Assembly (NCBI GenBank): GCA_944323685.1
Contig: CALUTJ010000004.1
Span: 1-64,000, forward strand
DNA length: 64,000 bases
Direction: 5' to 3'
DNA from: Candidatus Gastranaerophilales bacterium
GTDB taxonomy: Bacteria; Cyanobacteriota; Vampirovibrionia; Gastranaerophilales; Gastranaerophilaceae
Shown here one piece after another: positions 32,600 through 40,950 of the stretch. Position numbers and translations under genes: made by a program. The notes beneath the pieces were generated by a model. It did not search any database, had not been told where the DNA came from, and saw nothing but the letters and a program-made list of their open reading frames with translations. Positions within the stretch are counted from its first letter, which is position 1. Each line of letters opens with the position of its first letter.

Positions 32600-32776
32600 T
32601 TGTCCGAGAAAAATTCGTGATAAGGAGCAAAGCGATGTGAACCAATTTTTTGAGTGACACATTGTTCACATAGTGAAGCCATTTTTCAGGCTTCACCACA
32701 GTTCAGCCGAAAAAGAAGGCAAAGGTAAGCAGTGACGGCTCGAAGGCTCGAGTCGGCAACTGTGACACTGGATTAG
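32600..32776 (-). repeat. Repeat family A, full copy, inverted
   Basis: Full copy in the opposite orientation to the others, between pth and uvrB, three bases after the pth stop. The hairpin GTGAAGCC/GGCTTCAC is intact. Confidence 0.9.
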
Positions 32777-32813
32777 ATAGAATATTATAAATATTTAATG
32801 CTAATATATTCTT

Positions 32814-34805
32814 ATGCAAAGAAAGTTTGAAATAGTTTCCAAATACAAACCAGCCGGCGATCAGCCAAAGGCTATAGAGGCACTTGTCGAGGGCTTGAAT
32901 CTTGGCTGTGACGCTCAGACTCTGCTCGGTATAACAGGTTCGGGCAAAACCTTTACAATTGCCAACGTGATTGAACGTATACAAAAGCCTACGCTTGTTA
33001 TTGCACATAACAAAACACTTGCCGCACAACTGTATAACGAATTTAAAGAACTTTTCCCTAACAACGCGGTTGAATATTTTATAAGTTATTATGACTATTA
33101 CCAGCCTGAGGCATATATCCCGAGAACAGATACCTTCATTGAAAAATCGGCAACCATCAATGAAGAAATAGACAGACTGCGCCACAATACAACCAGAAGT
33201 CTCTACACAAGAAACGATGTTATTGTTATTGCCTCTGTAAGCTGTATTTACGGCTTAGGCTCGCCTGAAAGCTATTATAAAGGCTCGGTAATGTTGAAAG
33301 TCGGTCAAAATATGGACAGAGATGAGCTGTTACATCATCTCGTAAGCGCTCAATATACAAGAAACGACCTTGAGCTTGATCGTGCAAATTTCAGAGCAAG
33401 AGGCGACTCAGTTGAAGTTATGCCGTCTTATGAAAAAATAATCACAAGGGTAAGCTTCTTTGGTGATGAAATAGAAAAAATCACGAGAATAGATCCTGTG
33501 TCAGGTGAAATTCTGGAAACGCCGAAGGAAGTCGTTTTATTCCCTGCGGTTCACTACCTTTCTGATGATGACGACAAGGAAGAAACCATACGCTTGATAA
33601 GAGAAGAATTAAAGTCACGTTTAAACGAGTTATATGCACAAAACAAACTTGTTGAAGCGCAAAGACTCGAACAGCGGGTTAAATACGACATAGAAATGAT
33701 TAAAGAGATGGGCTATTGCTCGGGTATTGAAAATTACTCCCGTATAATAGAACGCCGCCCGCCGGGTTCAGCGCCCAAAACGCTTATCGACTATTTTAAA
33801 GGCGATTTTTTACTTGTGATTGATGAATCTCACGTAACAATCCCCCAGCTTAAAGGTATGTACAGAGGAGATGCCGCACGCAAAGACGTTCTGATTGATT
33901 ACGGTTTTCGTCTTCGCTGTGCAAAGGATAACAGGCCGCTGACAGAAGACGAGTTCTGGGCAAGGGTGCATCAAAAAATATTTATATCAGCCACACCTGC
34001 TGCTTTTGAAAGAAGTATATCAGATCAGATGGTCGAACAAATTATCAGACCTACAGGTCTTGTTGACCCTGAAATTATAGTCAAACCGACAGAACATCAG
34101 GTTGATGACTTGATTGAAGAAATTCAAAAAATAACCGACAAAAACGAAAGAGTCCTTATAACCACACTTACCAAAAGAATGGCCGAGGATTTAACAGAGT
34201 ACATGAACCAGCTTGGTGTACGCGTAAGATATCTGCACAGCGAGATACAGTCGCTTGAGCGTGTGGAAATTTTAAGAGATTTGAGGCTCGGTTCGTTTGA
34301 TGTTCTTGTCGGAGTAAACCTCTTGAGAGAAGGTCTTGATATCCCCGAGGTATCTTTAGTTGCTATCATGGATGCAGATAAAGAAGGATTTTTGCGTTCG
34401 GAAACCAGTTTGATACAAACAATCGGTCGTGCTGCGAGAAATGCCTGCGGAAAAGTTATTATGTATGCAGATAAAATGACAGACAGCATGGAAGCAGCCA
34501 TCAGTGAAACCAATCGCAGACGCCAAATACAAATGGCATATAATAAAGAGCATAATATTACACCTAAAACCATTAAAAAACCTATCGAAAACAATCTTCT
34601 CCAGCTAGTATCCAGCTACAGAAATCTCGAAGATATAGTTGCTGAAGAAATGGTAGAAATGAACCTCGGTGTCTCTGATATTCCCAAATTAATTCAAAAA
34701 CTGGAAAAAGACATGCACAAAGCCGCCAAAGTCCTCGACTTTGAAAGAGCTGCTCAAATTCGTGATCAATTGAAAAAGTTAAGGGAAATGGCTAAGGCAA
34801 AATAG
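32814..34805 (+). CDS. uvrB: UvrABC system protein B
   Basis: Damage-verifying helicase-like subunit of nucleotide excision repair, 663 aa. Walker A GITGSGKT is at residues 39-46, the beta-hairpin segment [20 protein letters not shown] near 92-112, the DESH box near 337, and the helicase motifs [16 protein letters not shown] and QTIGRAARN are present. A C-terminal UVR domain (about 625-660) contacts UvrC. No uvrA or uvrC is adjacent. Confidence 0.97.
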   Translation: MQRKFEIVSKYKPAGDQPKAIEALVEGLNLGCDAQTLLGITGSGKTFTIANVIERIQKPTLVIAHNKTLAAQLYNEFKELFPNNAVEYFISYYDYYQPEAYIPRTDTFIEKSATINEEIDRLRHNTTRSLYTRNDVIVIASVSCIYGLGSPESYYKGSVMLKVGQNMDRDELLHHLVSAQYTRNDLELDRANFRARGDSVEVMPSYEKIITRVSFFGDEIEKITRIDPVSGEILETPKEVVLFPAVHYLSDDDDKEETIRLIREELKSRLNELYAQNKLVEAQRLEQRVKYDIEMIKEMGYCSGIENYSRIIERRPPGSAPKTLIDYFKGDFLLVIDESHVTIPQLKGMYRGDAARKDVLIDYGFRLRCAKDNRPLTEDEFWARVHQKIFISATPAAFERSISDQMVEQIIRPTGLVDPEIIVKPTEHQVDDLIEEIQKITDKNERVLITTLTKRMAEDLTEYMNQLGVRVRYLHSEIQSLERVEILRDLRLGSFDVLVGVNLLREGLDIPEVSLVAIMDADKEGFLRSETSLIQTIGRAARNACGKVIMYADKMTDSMEAAISETNRRRQIQMAYNKEHNITPKTIKKPIENNLLQLVSSYRNLEDIVAEEMVEMNLGVSDIPKLIQKLEKDMHKAAKVLDFERAAQIRDQLKKLREMAKAK

Positions 34806-34810
34806 TTTTT

Positions 34811-35512
34811 CTAGTAGTAGTTGTTCCTGCTTTCTATATCAAAATGTAACTGACCCCAATAATCTGACATAAATGCCAGATTCATTGTGATAAAAAATAT
34901 TGCTGCATATTTGAATATTGCTCCAAATTCAAAAAAATTGTATATAAGGTATAACGTAGGTGCAACAATAAAAACAGAAAATATCGTCAGAACAATTAAC
35001 GATACAACGGTATAAACAAGCACATCAGCTACACCGTTGATAATTTTAGAAACATTAAACCCCTCTGCTATTTTGTAATGCTCGGCAAAGCTGATGTAAG
35101 CAGTCACCAGCACAACAAATACCAAAAAGCGGATAATCCATATTGCTATAAGCTGAGGTATGCTTTCAAAATTAAACAACCCGACAACAAAATTACCCAG
35201 AAAATAACCGATTAAAAGGGAAGGTATAGCGATTAAAAAAGATTGGGTACACACATTAACATACAAAACCAGATTCATCGTAGGAAGGGTCTGTATGTTC
35301 TGGTTGATACGGTTACCTATTATTATGCAGCAGAATCCCGCGTACAGGTAAAATATAATAAGGGCTACAATAAAATTGACAATATTAAAGGCATCCTGCC
35401 CAAACGACATCATACTATACAACATAAACATTATATAGCTGAATGCTCCCAGCTTAAGCAAGGAATAGTTGTCTTGGTATACTGATCTTATAGAATCAAC
35501 TATTGATGCCAT
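34811..35512 (-). CDS. Multi-pass membrane protein (DUF4013-like)
   Basis: 233 aa with about six transmembrane helices arranged as three pairs, and a conserved-looking INGVADVLVYTVVSL segment. This layout fits DUF4013-type membrane proteins of unknown function. An AAAGGG site precedes ATG. It converges with uvrB, with five bases between the stops. Confidence 0.7.
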   Translation of the reverse strand: MASIVDSIRSVYQDNYSLLKLGAFSYIMFMLYSMMSFGQDAFNIVNFIVALIIFYLYAGFCCIIIGNRINQNIQTLPTMNLVLYVNVCTQSFLIAIPSLLIGYFLGNFVVGLFNFESIPQLIAIWIIRFLVFVVLVTAYISFAEHYKIAEGFNVSKIINGVADVLVYTVVSLIVLTIFSVFIVAPTLYLIYNFFEFGAIFKYAAIFFITMNLAFMSDYWGQLHFDIESRNNYY

Positions 35513-35699
35513 TAAATTTCCCTTTGGGTATTATTATAATATTTATCATAATAAGAAACAACTACTGCGAATACTTGATTTTTGCCGTAAAACCGCCGTT
35601 ATTTCGGGCTTATTGTCCACATGGTCTATAAAAATTAACCACCTGATTGTAGCATATTGATTGAAGATAATCATAATATTATTATGAGGAGATGAGTTT

Positions 35700-36041
35700 A
35701 TGTTACACAAACTTTCCGGACAGGATTTAGTTAGTCAGAATATGATTCAGCAAAACAGCAATGTAGAAAAACTTGCTGCTAAAGGAAATAATCCATATTC
35801 TAACATCGACAAAAATCTTCTAATCGACGAAACAAACATCTCAAATGAAGCATTTAATCTGTACCAAAAAGATTTGGATATAAGAAAATTTGCTTCCCTC
35901 GCATTGTCTGACCCCGACAACTTGAGCCATAACTCTCTTGTTGCGGAAAAAGTGTTCGGTGCAAGCGATGAAGATTTTGAAAATAAGGTTATTGAAGGTA
36001 TATTCAACAATCGTAATTTTCTGATGGATTTGTTCGGTTAA
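35700..36041 (+). CDS. Hypothetical protein, 113 aa
   Basis: Unrecognised. The N-terminal 40 residues are Gln/Asn rich and polar; the rest is acidic and helical, ending IEGIFNNRNFLMDLFG. There is no signal peptide. A GAGGAGATG site lies upstream. It lies 15 bp before the TPR gene and is probably co-transcribed with it and the YkgJ-type gene. Confidence 0.65.
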   Translation: MLHKLSGQDLVSQNMIQQNSNVEKLAAKGNNPYSNIDKNLLIDETNISNEAFNLYQKDLDIRKFASLALSDPDNLSHNSLVAEKVFGASDEDFENKVIEGIFNNRNFLMDLFG

Positions 36042-36056
36042 ACAGATTAGGGTAAA

Positions 36057-37307
36057 ATGGACAATTTGGATTTTGAAAACAATTCAGGCCTTGCAGGAGT
36101 TAAGCTTGATGATTCCGGCGGTGTAGCGTCTGACAAATTAGTACGCGCTTATGAGTTTTATGAGGCCAAAAGGTATAATGATGCAATAGCGCTTGCTTCC
36201 GGAGAAACTCAGATTATTTCCTCATCTTACGGGCAGGTTCTTTTAGGAAACTGCTATAAGGCTTTAAATAATAAAGAAAGTGCAATGCAGCACTGGAAAA
36301 AAGCAATTGAGATTTCTCCGCTCGAGTACGCAGCTTACATAAATATTGCCAATGAATATTACGCGGCAGGCAATATTTCAGAGGCCATTTTAAACTGGAC
36401 CATTGCCTCAACAATTGTTCCTGAAAACTCCGTTGTTAATTTGAATCTGGCTGCCGCTTATGATAAAAAAGGGTTTAGAATAAAATCCACAAAATATTTT
36501 GAAAAATATCTGCTGTACGAACCTAACACAACATCAAGAGAATATTTGCAGGTAAAACATACCATTACAAATTTAACCGCTAAAGTCGACTTTTTTACCA
36601 AAAGGCTTGCTGAATACAAGGCTAAGCGGGATATAAAAGTGATAGCGGCGCTTTATCTGAAAATGATTGCTACTTATGCTAACCTGCCTAATATATATGC
36701 AAACATTGCGGAGATTTTCTTCTTTGACAAAAACTATGAAAAAGCACTTGAGTTTTTTTCAACTGTGTATCTGAACTATCCGCATACGCCCAAAATAATT
36801 CTCGATGTTGCAAACCTCTGTTATCTTTTGAATAAGCCCTCTTATGCGTATTGCTATTATTCTAAAGCCCTAAACTACCTTTCAGAGGGGACATCTTTTT
36901 ATGTCAAGGCAAGCGAAAAAATCAGAGTGCTTTCTTCTTTAGTAAGAGAGCCTGACATCATAGAAGCGCATCTGCAAGCGGCAAAAGAAGCCGAAGCAGA
37001 CAATGATTATGAAAGAGCAATAGATGAATATGAAAATTATATAATTCTTACGGATTCGGAAAGTCCCGAGATTCAGCAGGTAATAGACAAATATAAGATT
37101 TTTATTAATCCTGAGCCTTTTGTTGTTAATGTTTTATATTCACAAATACCTGATTTGATGAACCGTAAAAAATTAAAAGCCTGTGTAGATGTTTGTGACA
37201 GAATATTGAAGCTTGCTGACAGCCACACCAAAGAAGCTGTTTACGCCGTTAAATGCAGAACTGATTGCAAACGCATTTTGTTGGCAAGGGAGCAATTCGG
37301 TGTTTAA
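36057..37307 (+). CDS. TPR repeat protein, 416 aa
   Basis: Cytoplasmic tetratricopeptide protein with repeats at about residues 28-125 (AYEFYEAKRYNDAIAL, SAMQHWKKAIEISPLEYAAY, AILNWTIASTIVPENSVV), 205-270 and 310-340. An AGGG site precedes ATG. Its last 8 bases overlap the start of the YkgJ-type gene, so the two are coupled. Confidence 0.85.
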   Translation: MDNLDFENNSGLAGVKLDDSGGVASDKLVRAYEFYEAKRYNDAIALASGETQIISSSYGQVLLGNCYKALNNKESAMQHWKKAIEISPLEYAAYINIANEYYAAGNISEAILNWTIASTIVPENSVVNLNLAAAYDKKGFRIKSTKYFEKYLLYEPNTTSREYLQVKHTITNLTAKVDFFTKRLAEYKAKRDIKVIAALYLKMIATYANLPNIYANIAEIFFFDKNYEKALEFFSTVYLNYPHTPKIILDVANLCYLLNKPSYAYCYYSKALNYLSEGTSFYVKASEKIRVLSSLVREPDIIEAHLQAAKEAEADNDYERAIDEYENYIILTDSESPEIQQVIDKYKIFINPEPFVVNVLYSQIPDLMNRKKLKACVDVCDRILKLADSHTKEAVYAVKCRTDCKRILLAREQFGV

Positions 37308-37704
37308 AACAATAAAAAAAATATTTTACAAATACATACTCAGACGGACTTATTATCGAAGCGGAAAATGCATAGGCTGCGGTGAATGCTGCCGCCAGAT
37401 ATATGTAAGACATATAAAAAATGTTGTACAGACAGAAGAAGAATTTGAAAAACTCAAGCTTTTGCACCCATTTTATACATATCTTAAAGTAACAGGTAAA
37501 GACGATATAGGCTTGATTTTTGAATGTCAGAAACTTGATAAAGAAACCAACCGCTGTACAATACACGCAAAACGCCCCGGAATCTGCCGGCGTTACCCTG
37601 TTGAGGCTATTTTTATGATGGGCGGAGAACTCGGCAAAAATTGCGGTTACAAATTTACTCCGATTGAGTCGTTTGAGGAGGTTTTAAACGGCTTAAAAAA
37701 GTGA
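37300..37704 (+). CDS. YkgJ-type cysteine cluster protein
   Basis: 134 aa from a GTG at 37300, with AAGGGAG upstream, overlapping the TPR stop. The metal-binding cluster is CIGCGECC (Cys24, 27, 30, 31), with later cysteines in FECQKLDKETNRCTIH and RPGICRRYP, the standard zinc/iron-chelating CxxCxxCC family layout. Family members probably bind a metal cluster, but the function is not settled. The 3' end overlaps the convergent folP gene by 12 bp. Confidence 0.85.
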   Translation: MFKTIKKIFYKYILRRTYYRSGKCIGCGECCRQIYVRHIKNVVQTEEEFEKLKLLHPFYTYLKVTGKDDIGLIFECQKLDKETNRCTIHAKRPGICRRYPVEAIFMMGGELGKNCGYKFTPIESFEEVLNGLKK

Positions 37705-38874
37705 TTTTCCGAGTTTTTTTGCAAAATTATTAATTTTTACATTATGAACTCTTACTATATTTACTTTTTTTTCTATAAGTTTTTGAGTTAACATTGCCGT
37801 CGCTTTGTCAAGCGAATCTATATCATCTGCTTGTATTGTTTCTTTTATGAAGTTTTTGCGCGAATGTCCTATAAGTATAGGACAGCCGAGAGATTTAAAC
37901 TCATCAATTCTGTTTATTATTTCAAAATTTTGAGCGGTTGTCTTTCCAAAACCCAGACCGGGGTCTAAGATGATATTATGTTTTTCCACCCCTAAAAATG
38001 TTAATAAATCAATCTTTTTAAAGAAATAATTAAAAATATCTTCTACAACGTCTTTGTAGTTTGTATTGTTCTGCATTATGTCGGGCGAGGCGCTTGAGTG
38101 TCCGATAATAATCGGGCATGCAAACTCCGCGGCAACTTTAGACATATCAGCATCCCATTCTGTGCCTGAAATGTCGTTTATTATATCTACCCCTTTTTCA
38201 AGTGCCGTTCGCGCAGTTGAAGCGTTTCTTGTATCAATACTTAAGATTGTGTTTTTATCAAATTCGCGAATTTTTTCTATAACACTTATTACGCGGTTTT
38301 GCTCTTCTTGCGGCGATACTTTTTCACTGTACGGTCTTGTGGATTCTCCTCCGATATCAATTATATCCGCGCCGTCATTCAAAAGTTCTTTATAGTGTTC
38401 AAGAGCTTTATCTAATGAATTGTACATTCCTCCGTCCGAAAAAGAATCGGGGGTAACATTTAATATACCCATTAAATAAGGCTCTTTCCCGTTGACAACA
38501 ATATCTCTTATTGAAGTTTGCGCTATACTCTCTGAGAGAAGGTCTTTAAGATTTTGTGCAAGTACCGATAGTTTTAGCGGCTGGTACTTAAGCTTTTCCG
38601 AAATCTTTTTCAGCTCGTCGATGCTGCCACTCAAGATGCAATCGGATGAGCTAACCTTCCCCGTTATAACTTCTCTGTGGACAGCGCAATCGGTACCGCT
38701 GCTGATGGCTGTTTGTTTAATAATATTGGCCTGAGCACAACTCAAATCATATATTTTAAGAGTTTTAAAAATATGTTTGTCAACGGCTCTGTTGATATAT
38801 GTTTTATCAAGACCAATATCAGCAAGGTCTTGTTCCGTACATTTTAAAAATTTAAGTTTAAAATTATTCTCCAT
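37693..38874 (-). CDS. folP: Dihydropteroate synthase with N-terminal extension
   Basis: Joins pABA and hydroxymethyldihydropterin diphosphate in folate synthesis. The C-terminal 260 residues are the TIM-barrel: MGILNVTPDSFSDGG, GADIIDIGGESTRP, ILSIDTRN, IINDISG, LDPGLGFGKT and the terminal RVHNV. The usual MHM motif reads IIGHSSASP. The first 130 residues are an extra domain seen only in some DHPS proteins, giving 393 aa instead of about 270. No other folate genes are adjacent. Confidence 0.9.
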   Translation of the reverse strand: MENNFKLKFLKCTEQDLADIGLDKTYINRAVDKHIFKTLKIYDLSCAQANIIKQTAISSGTDCAVHREVITGKVSSSDCILSGSIDELKKISEKLKYQPLKLSVLAQNLKDLLSESIAQTSIRDIVVNGKEPYLMGILNVTPDSFSDGGMYNSLDKALEHYKELLNDGADIIDIGGESTRPYSEKVSPQEEQNRVISVIEKIREFDKNTILSIDTRNASTARTALEKGVDIINDISGTEWDADMSKVAAEFACPIIIGHSSASPDIMQNNTNYKDVVEDIFNYFFKKIDLLTFLGVEKHNIILDPGLGFGKTTAQNFEIINRIDEFKSLGCPILIGHSRKNFIKETIQADDIDSLDKATAMLTQKLIEKKVNIVRVHNVKINNFAKKLGKSLF

Positions 38875-38921
38875 AAATATAAATTAACACAAAATATGTT
38901 AAACGGAGAAATTGTAAACTA

Positions 38922-39752
38922 CTAGATACCGCAGGTGTCTAAAGCACAATCTATAAGAGCGGCTGTAACCTGTTCAGTTGCTTTTTTGTGAGCATCTTTG
39001 CCTTGAACAACATCAGGAATGCCGTCTTTGTTTTCATCTGTTGCTGCTTCTTTTAATGTACCGAGACCGGCTGTTGCACCGACAAATGTTTTTGTACCTT
39101 TTTTCAGAAGGTTAGCACCCATTGCTTCTTGTGCTTCATTTTGCAAACGATTTTTGAGTTCTGCATTAACTTCTTTAACAGTTAATTTTTGCCCTTTTCT
39201 GGCAGCAGCTTCTTTGATTTGCTTTCTTAAGTTTGCAAGTTCTGCTTTATCTTTATGTGCAATTTCTGCTAATTCTTTTTTAATACCTTTTTTGCTTAAA
39301 TCCTGGAACCAGACTAAAGTTTTGTCACCGGCTTTGAGGAGAGTTGCTTTAATACCTTCCTGTTTCTTTGCAGCCTGTGAAAGGTATTTCTGGGCTTTAC
39401 CCATATTATTTAATACGTATTTACCTGCCTTACCTAAAATAGGCATTGTTTGATTTAACAGACCGTATAATCTGCCGGAAACTGCTGCTGCGGTCAAACC
39501 GCTGGCTACGCTTAATGCACCGACAATAGTAAATGATTTTAATGCACTCGGAGCCTTTTTGTTTTCGTTAATGATTTCAGCTAATTTTTCAAGCTTTTGA
39601 GCTTTAAATTCATCATCGCTTTTGCCTGTGCGATTCTCTTCCGTCAAAACATTGGTGATTCTTTGAAAATCGTTTTCTTTTTGACCGAAGTTTCTGTTTG
39701 TTCTATGAGCGCCATATGCGGATGATGTATTGTAAGAATTAATTTGTAACAT
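38922..39752 (-). CDS. Effector-like helical protein with calcium-binding-type motif (copy 1)
   Basis: 276 aa, unrecognised. The N-terminus MLQINSYNTSS...NFGQKE fits the shared tag seen in several genes here. A hydrophobic segment (about 70-95, VGALSVASGLTAAAVSG) and a basic, Lys/Ala-rich helical region follow. Near the C-terminus, DENKDGIPDVVQGKD matches the thrombospondin type 3/EF-hand-like DxDxDG pattern. It shares architecture with the next gene, but direct identity is low. Confidence 0.65.
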   Translation of the reverse strand: MLQINSYNTSSAYGAHRTNRNFGQKENDFQRITNVLTEENRTGKSDDEFKAQKLEKLAEIINENKKAPSALKSFTIVGALSVASGLTAAAVSGRLYGLLNQTMPILGKAGKYVLNNMGKAQKYLSQAAKKQEGIKATLLKAGDKTLVWFQDLSKKGIKKELAEIAHKDKAELANLRKQIKEAAARKGQKLTVKEVNAELKNRLQNEAQEAMGANLLKKGTKTFVGATAGLGTLKEAATDENKDGIPDVVQGKDAHKKATEQVTAALIDCALDTCGI

Positions 39753-39815
39753 ATTTTAGATGCCTACCGTAAACTGTTATTAATGCTTCGTAATTGTAAT
39801 TGTGTAACTAATTTA

Positions 39816-40598
39816 TTAATCTTGTTTGCGCTGACCGATATCTGCAATACCGTCGCCGTCTTTATCTCTGTTGGCTGCAACTACTGCCGTAGTACCTGCT
39901 GAAACACCGGCAATATCAGTTGTCACTTTTTTAATCAAATTGTCAGTAGCGGCTAAATCTCTTTGTTCAACAAGCTTTTGATAATTTGCTGCCTGTTTTG
40001 ATTTGCCTGAAAGTTTTTTAGCAACTTCTGCCGCAACCTGTTTGTCTGTTAATGTTTTGCCATCTTTTTCAGCTGCTTTTCTGACTGCATTTGCTGCTGA
40101 TTTTTTGATGCCTTCAATCTGTTTGTTAAGAGCTTCTCTTGCTGCATCAGTACCTTTTTGAGCATATTCCTGAAGCGAAGCCATACCTTTTTTGGCATTT
40201 GTCATAATAAAGCCTTTAATGCTCTTTTTACCGACTGAAGGATTTTCGTTTATAAATTTGGTTAATTTCTGTAATCCTTTATTAGCCAACCTTGTAATCG
40301 GAGTCATAACGTGCTCTTTTATTTGAGGGTTGTTAGAAATTTTATTGTAAGTTGCCTGCAAACCTTTTTTACCTGCTAAACCTGCTGCTGCAGCAATAGC
40401 CGCAATTTTTGTAAATGTTTTTATCGGGCCGTCATTCAATTTGTCCGCAACACCTTCCAAATCACGGAAGCTTGCTTCGTCATAACCGTTTAAACCGGCT
40501 GTTTCTAACCAGTCAGCTGCTGCTGTCATTGCATCCTGATTAGATTTGAATGATGGTTTTATTGGTGAACAACCTACACTTTGATGAATAGATGTCAT
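39816..40598 (-). CDS. Effector-like helical protein with calcium-binding-type motif (copy 2)
   Basis: 260 aa from the ATG at 40598 with GGAG eight bases upstream; a GTG three codons earlier is possible. It has an N-terminal polar tag with PSFKSNQDAM, an Ala/Gly hydrophobic stretch (about 65-80), Lys/Ala-rich helices containing VRKAAEKDGKTLTDKQVAAEV, and a C-terminal NRDKDGDGIADIGQRKQD loop of the calcium-binding type. It has the same order of parts as 38922-39752, so the two are probably ancient duplicates. Unknown function. Confidence 0.65.
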   Translation of the reverse strand: MTSIHQSVGCSPIKPSFKSNQDAMTAAADWLETAGLNGYDEASFRDLEGVADKLNDGPIKTFTKIAAIAAAAGLAGKKGLQATYNKISNNPQIKEHVMTPITRLANKGLQKLTKFINENPSVGKKSIKGFIMTNAKKGMASLQEYAQKGTDAAREALNKQIEGIKKSAANAVRKAAEKDGKTLTDKQVAAEVAKKLSGKSKQAANYQKLVEQRDLAATDNLIKKVTTDIAGVSAGTTAVVAANRDKDGDGIADIGQRKQD

Positions 40599-40950
40599 TT
40601 CTAACACTCCAATTTTTATCTTACTTTCACATACATTTATAAAAAACGTATAATTTTAAAAATTGCTATTTGTAAAAGTTTTTATTAAATTTTCTTAACA
40701 AAAATTTTACGATAGCTCACTGGTATTCCTTTTCTCCTAATTTTACAATTACAATTTGACCTTTATATTATATACCATTTCTTTATAAAAAAAAAGCTGC
40801 CTTGCAGCTTATACTTCATAATCTTGGGAGGAGATTTGGGGATTTGTTACATGTATCATAATTCATTATTGCAAAAATGTTTATATTTATAATTGTAAAT
40901 TTAATAAAAATTTACAATCACTTTAAAAGCATGTAGATTTTATGATATTG
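40599..40950. other. Intergenic region downstream of the RelA/SpoT gene
   Basis: AT-rich. It contains the terminator at 40781-40810 for the minus-strand gene, and upstream promoter space for the effector-like pair. Nothing else is seen. Confidence 0.5.
40781..40810 (-). terminator. Terminator of the RelA/SpoT gene
   Basis: AAGCTGC / GCAGCTT with a 3-nt loop. On the minus strand it is followed by a T-tract of about nine. Confidence 0.7.
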
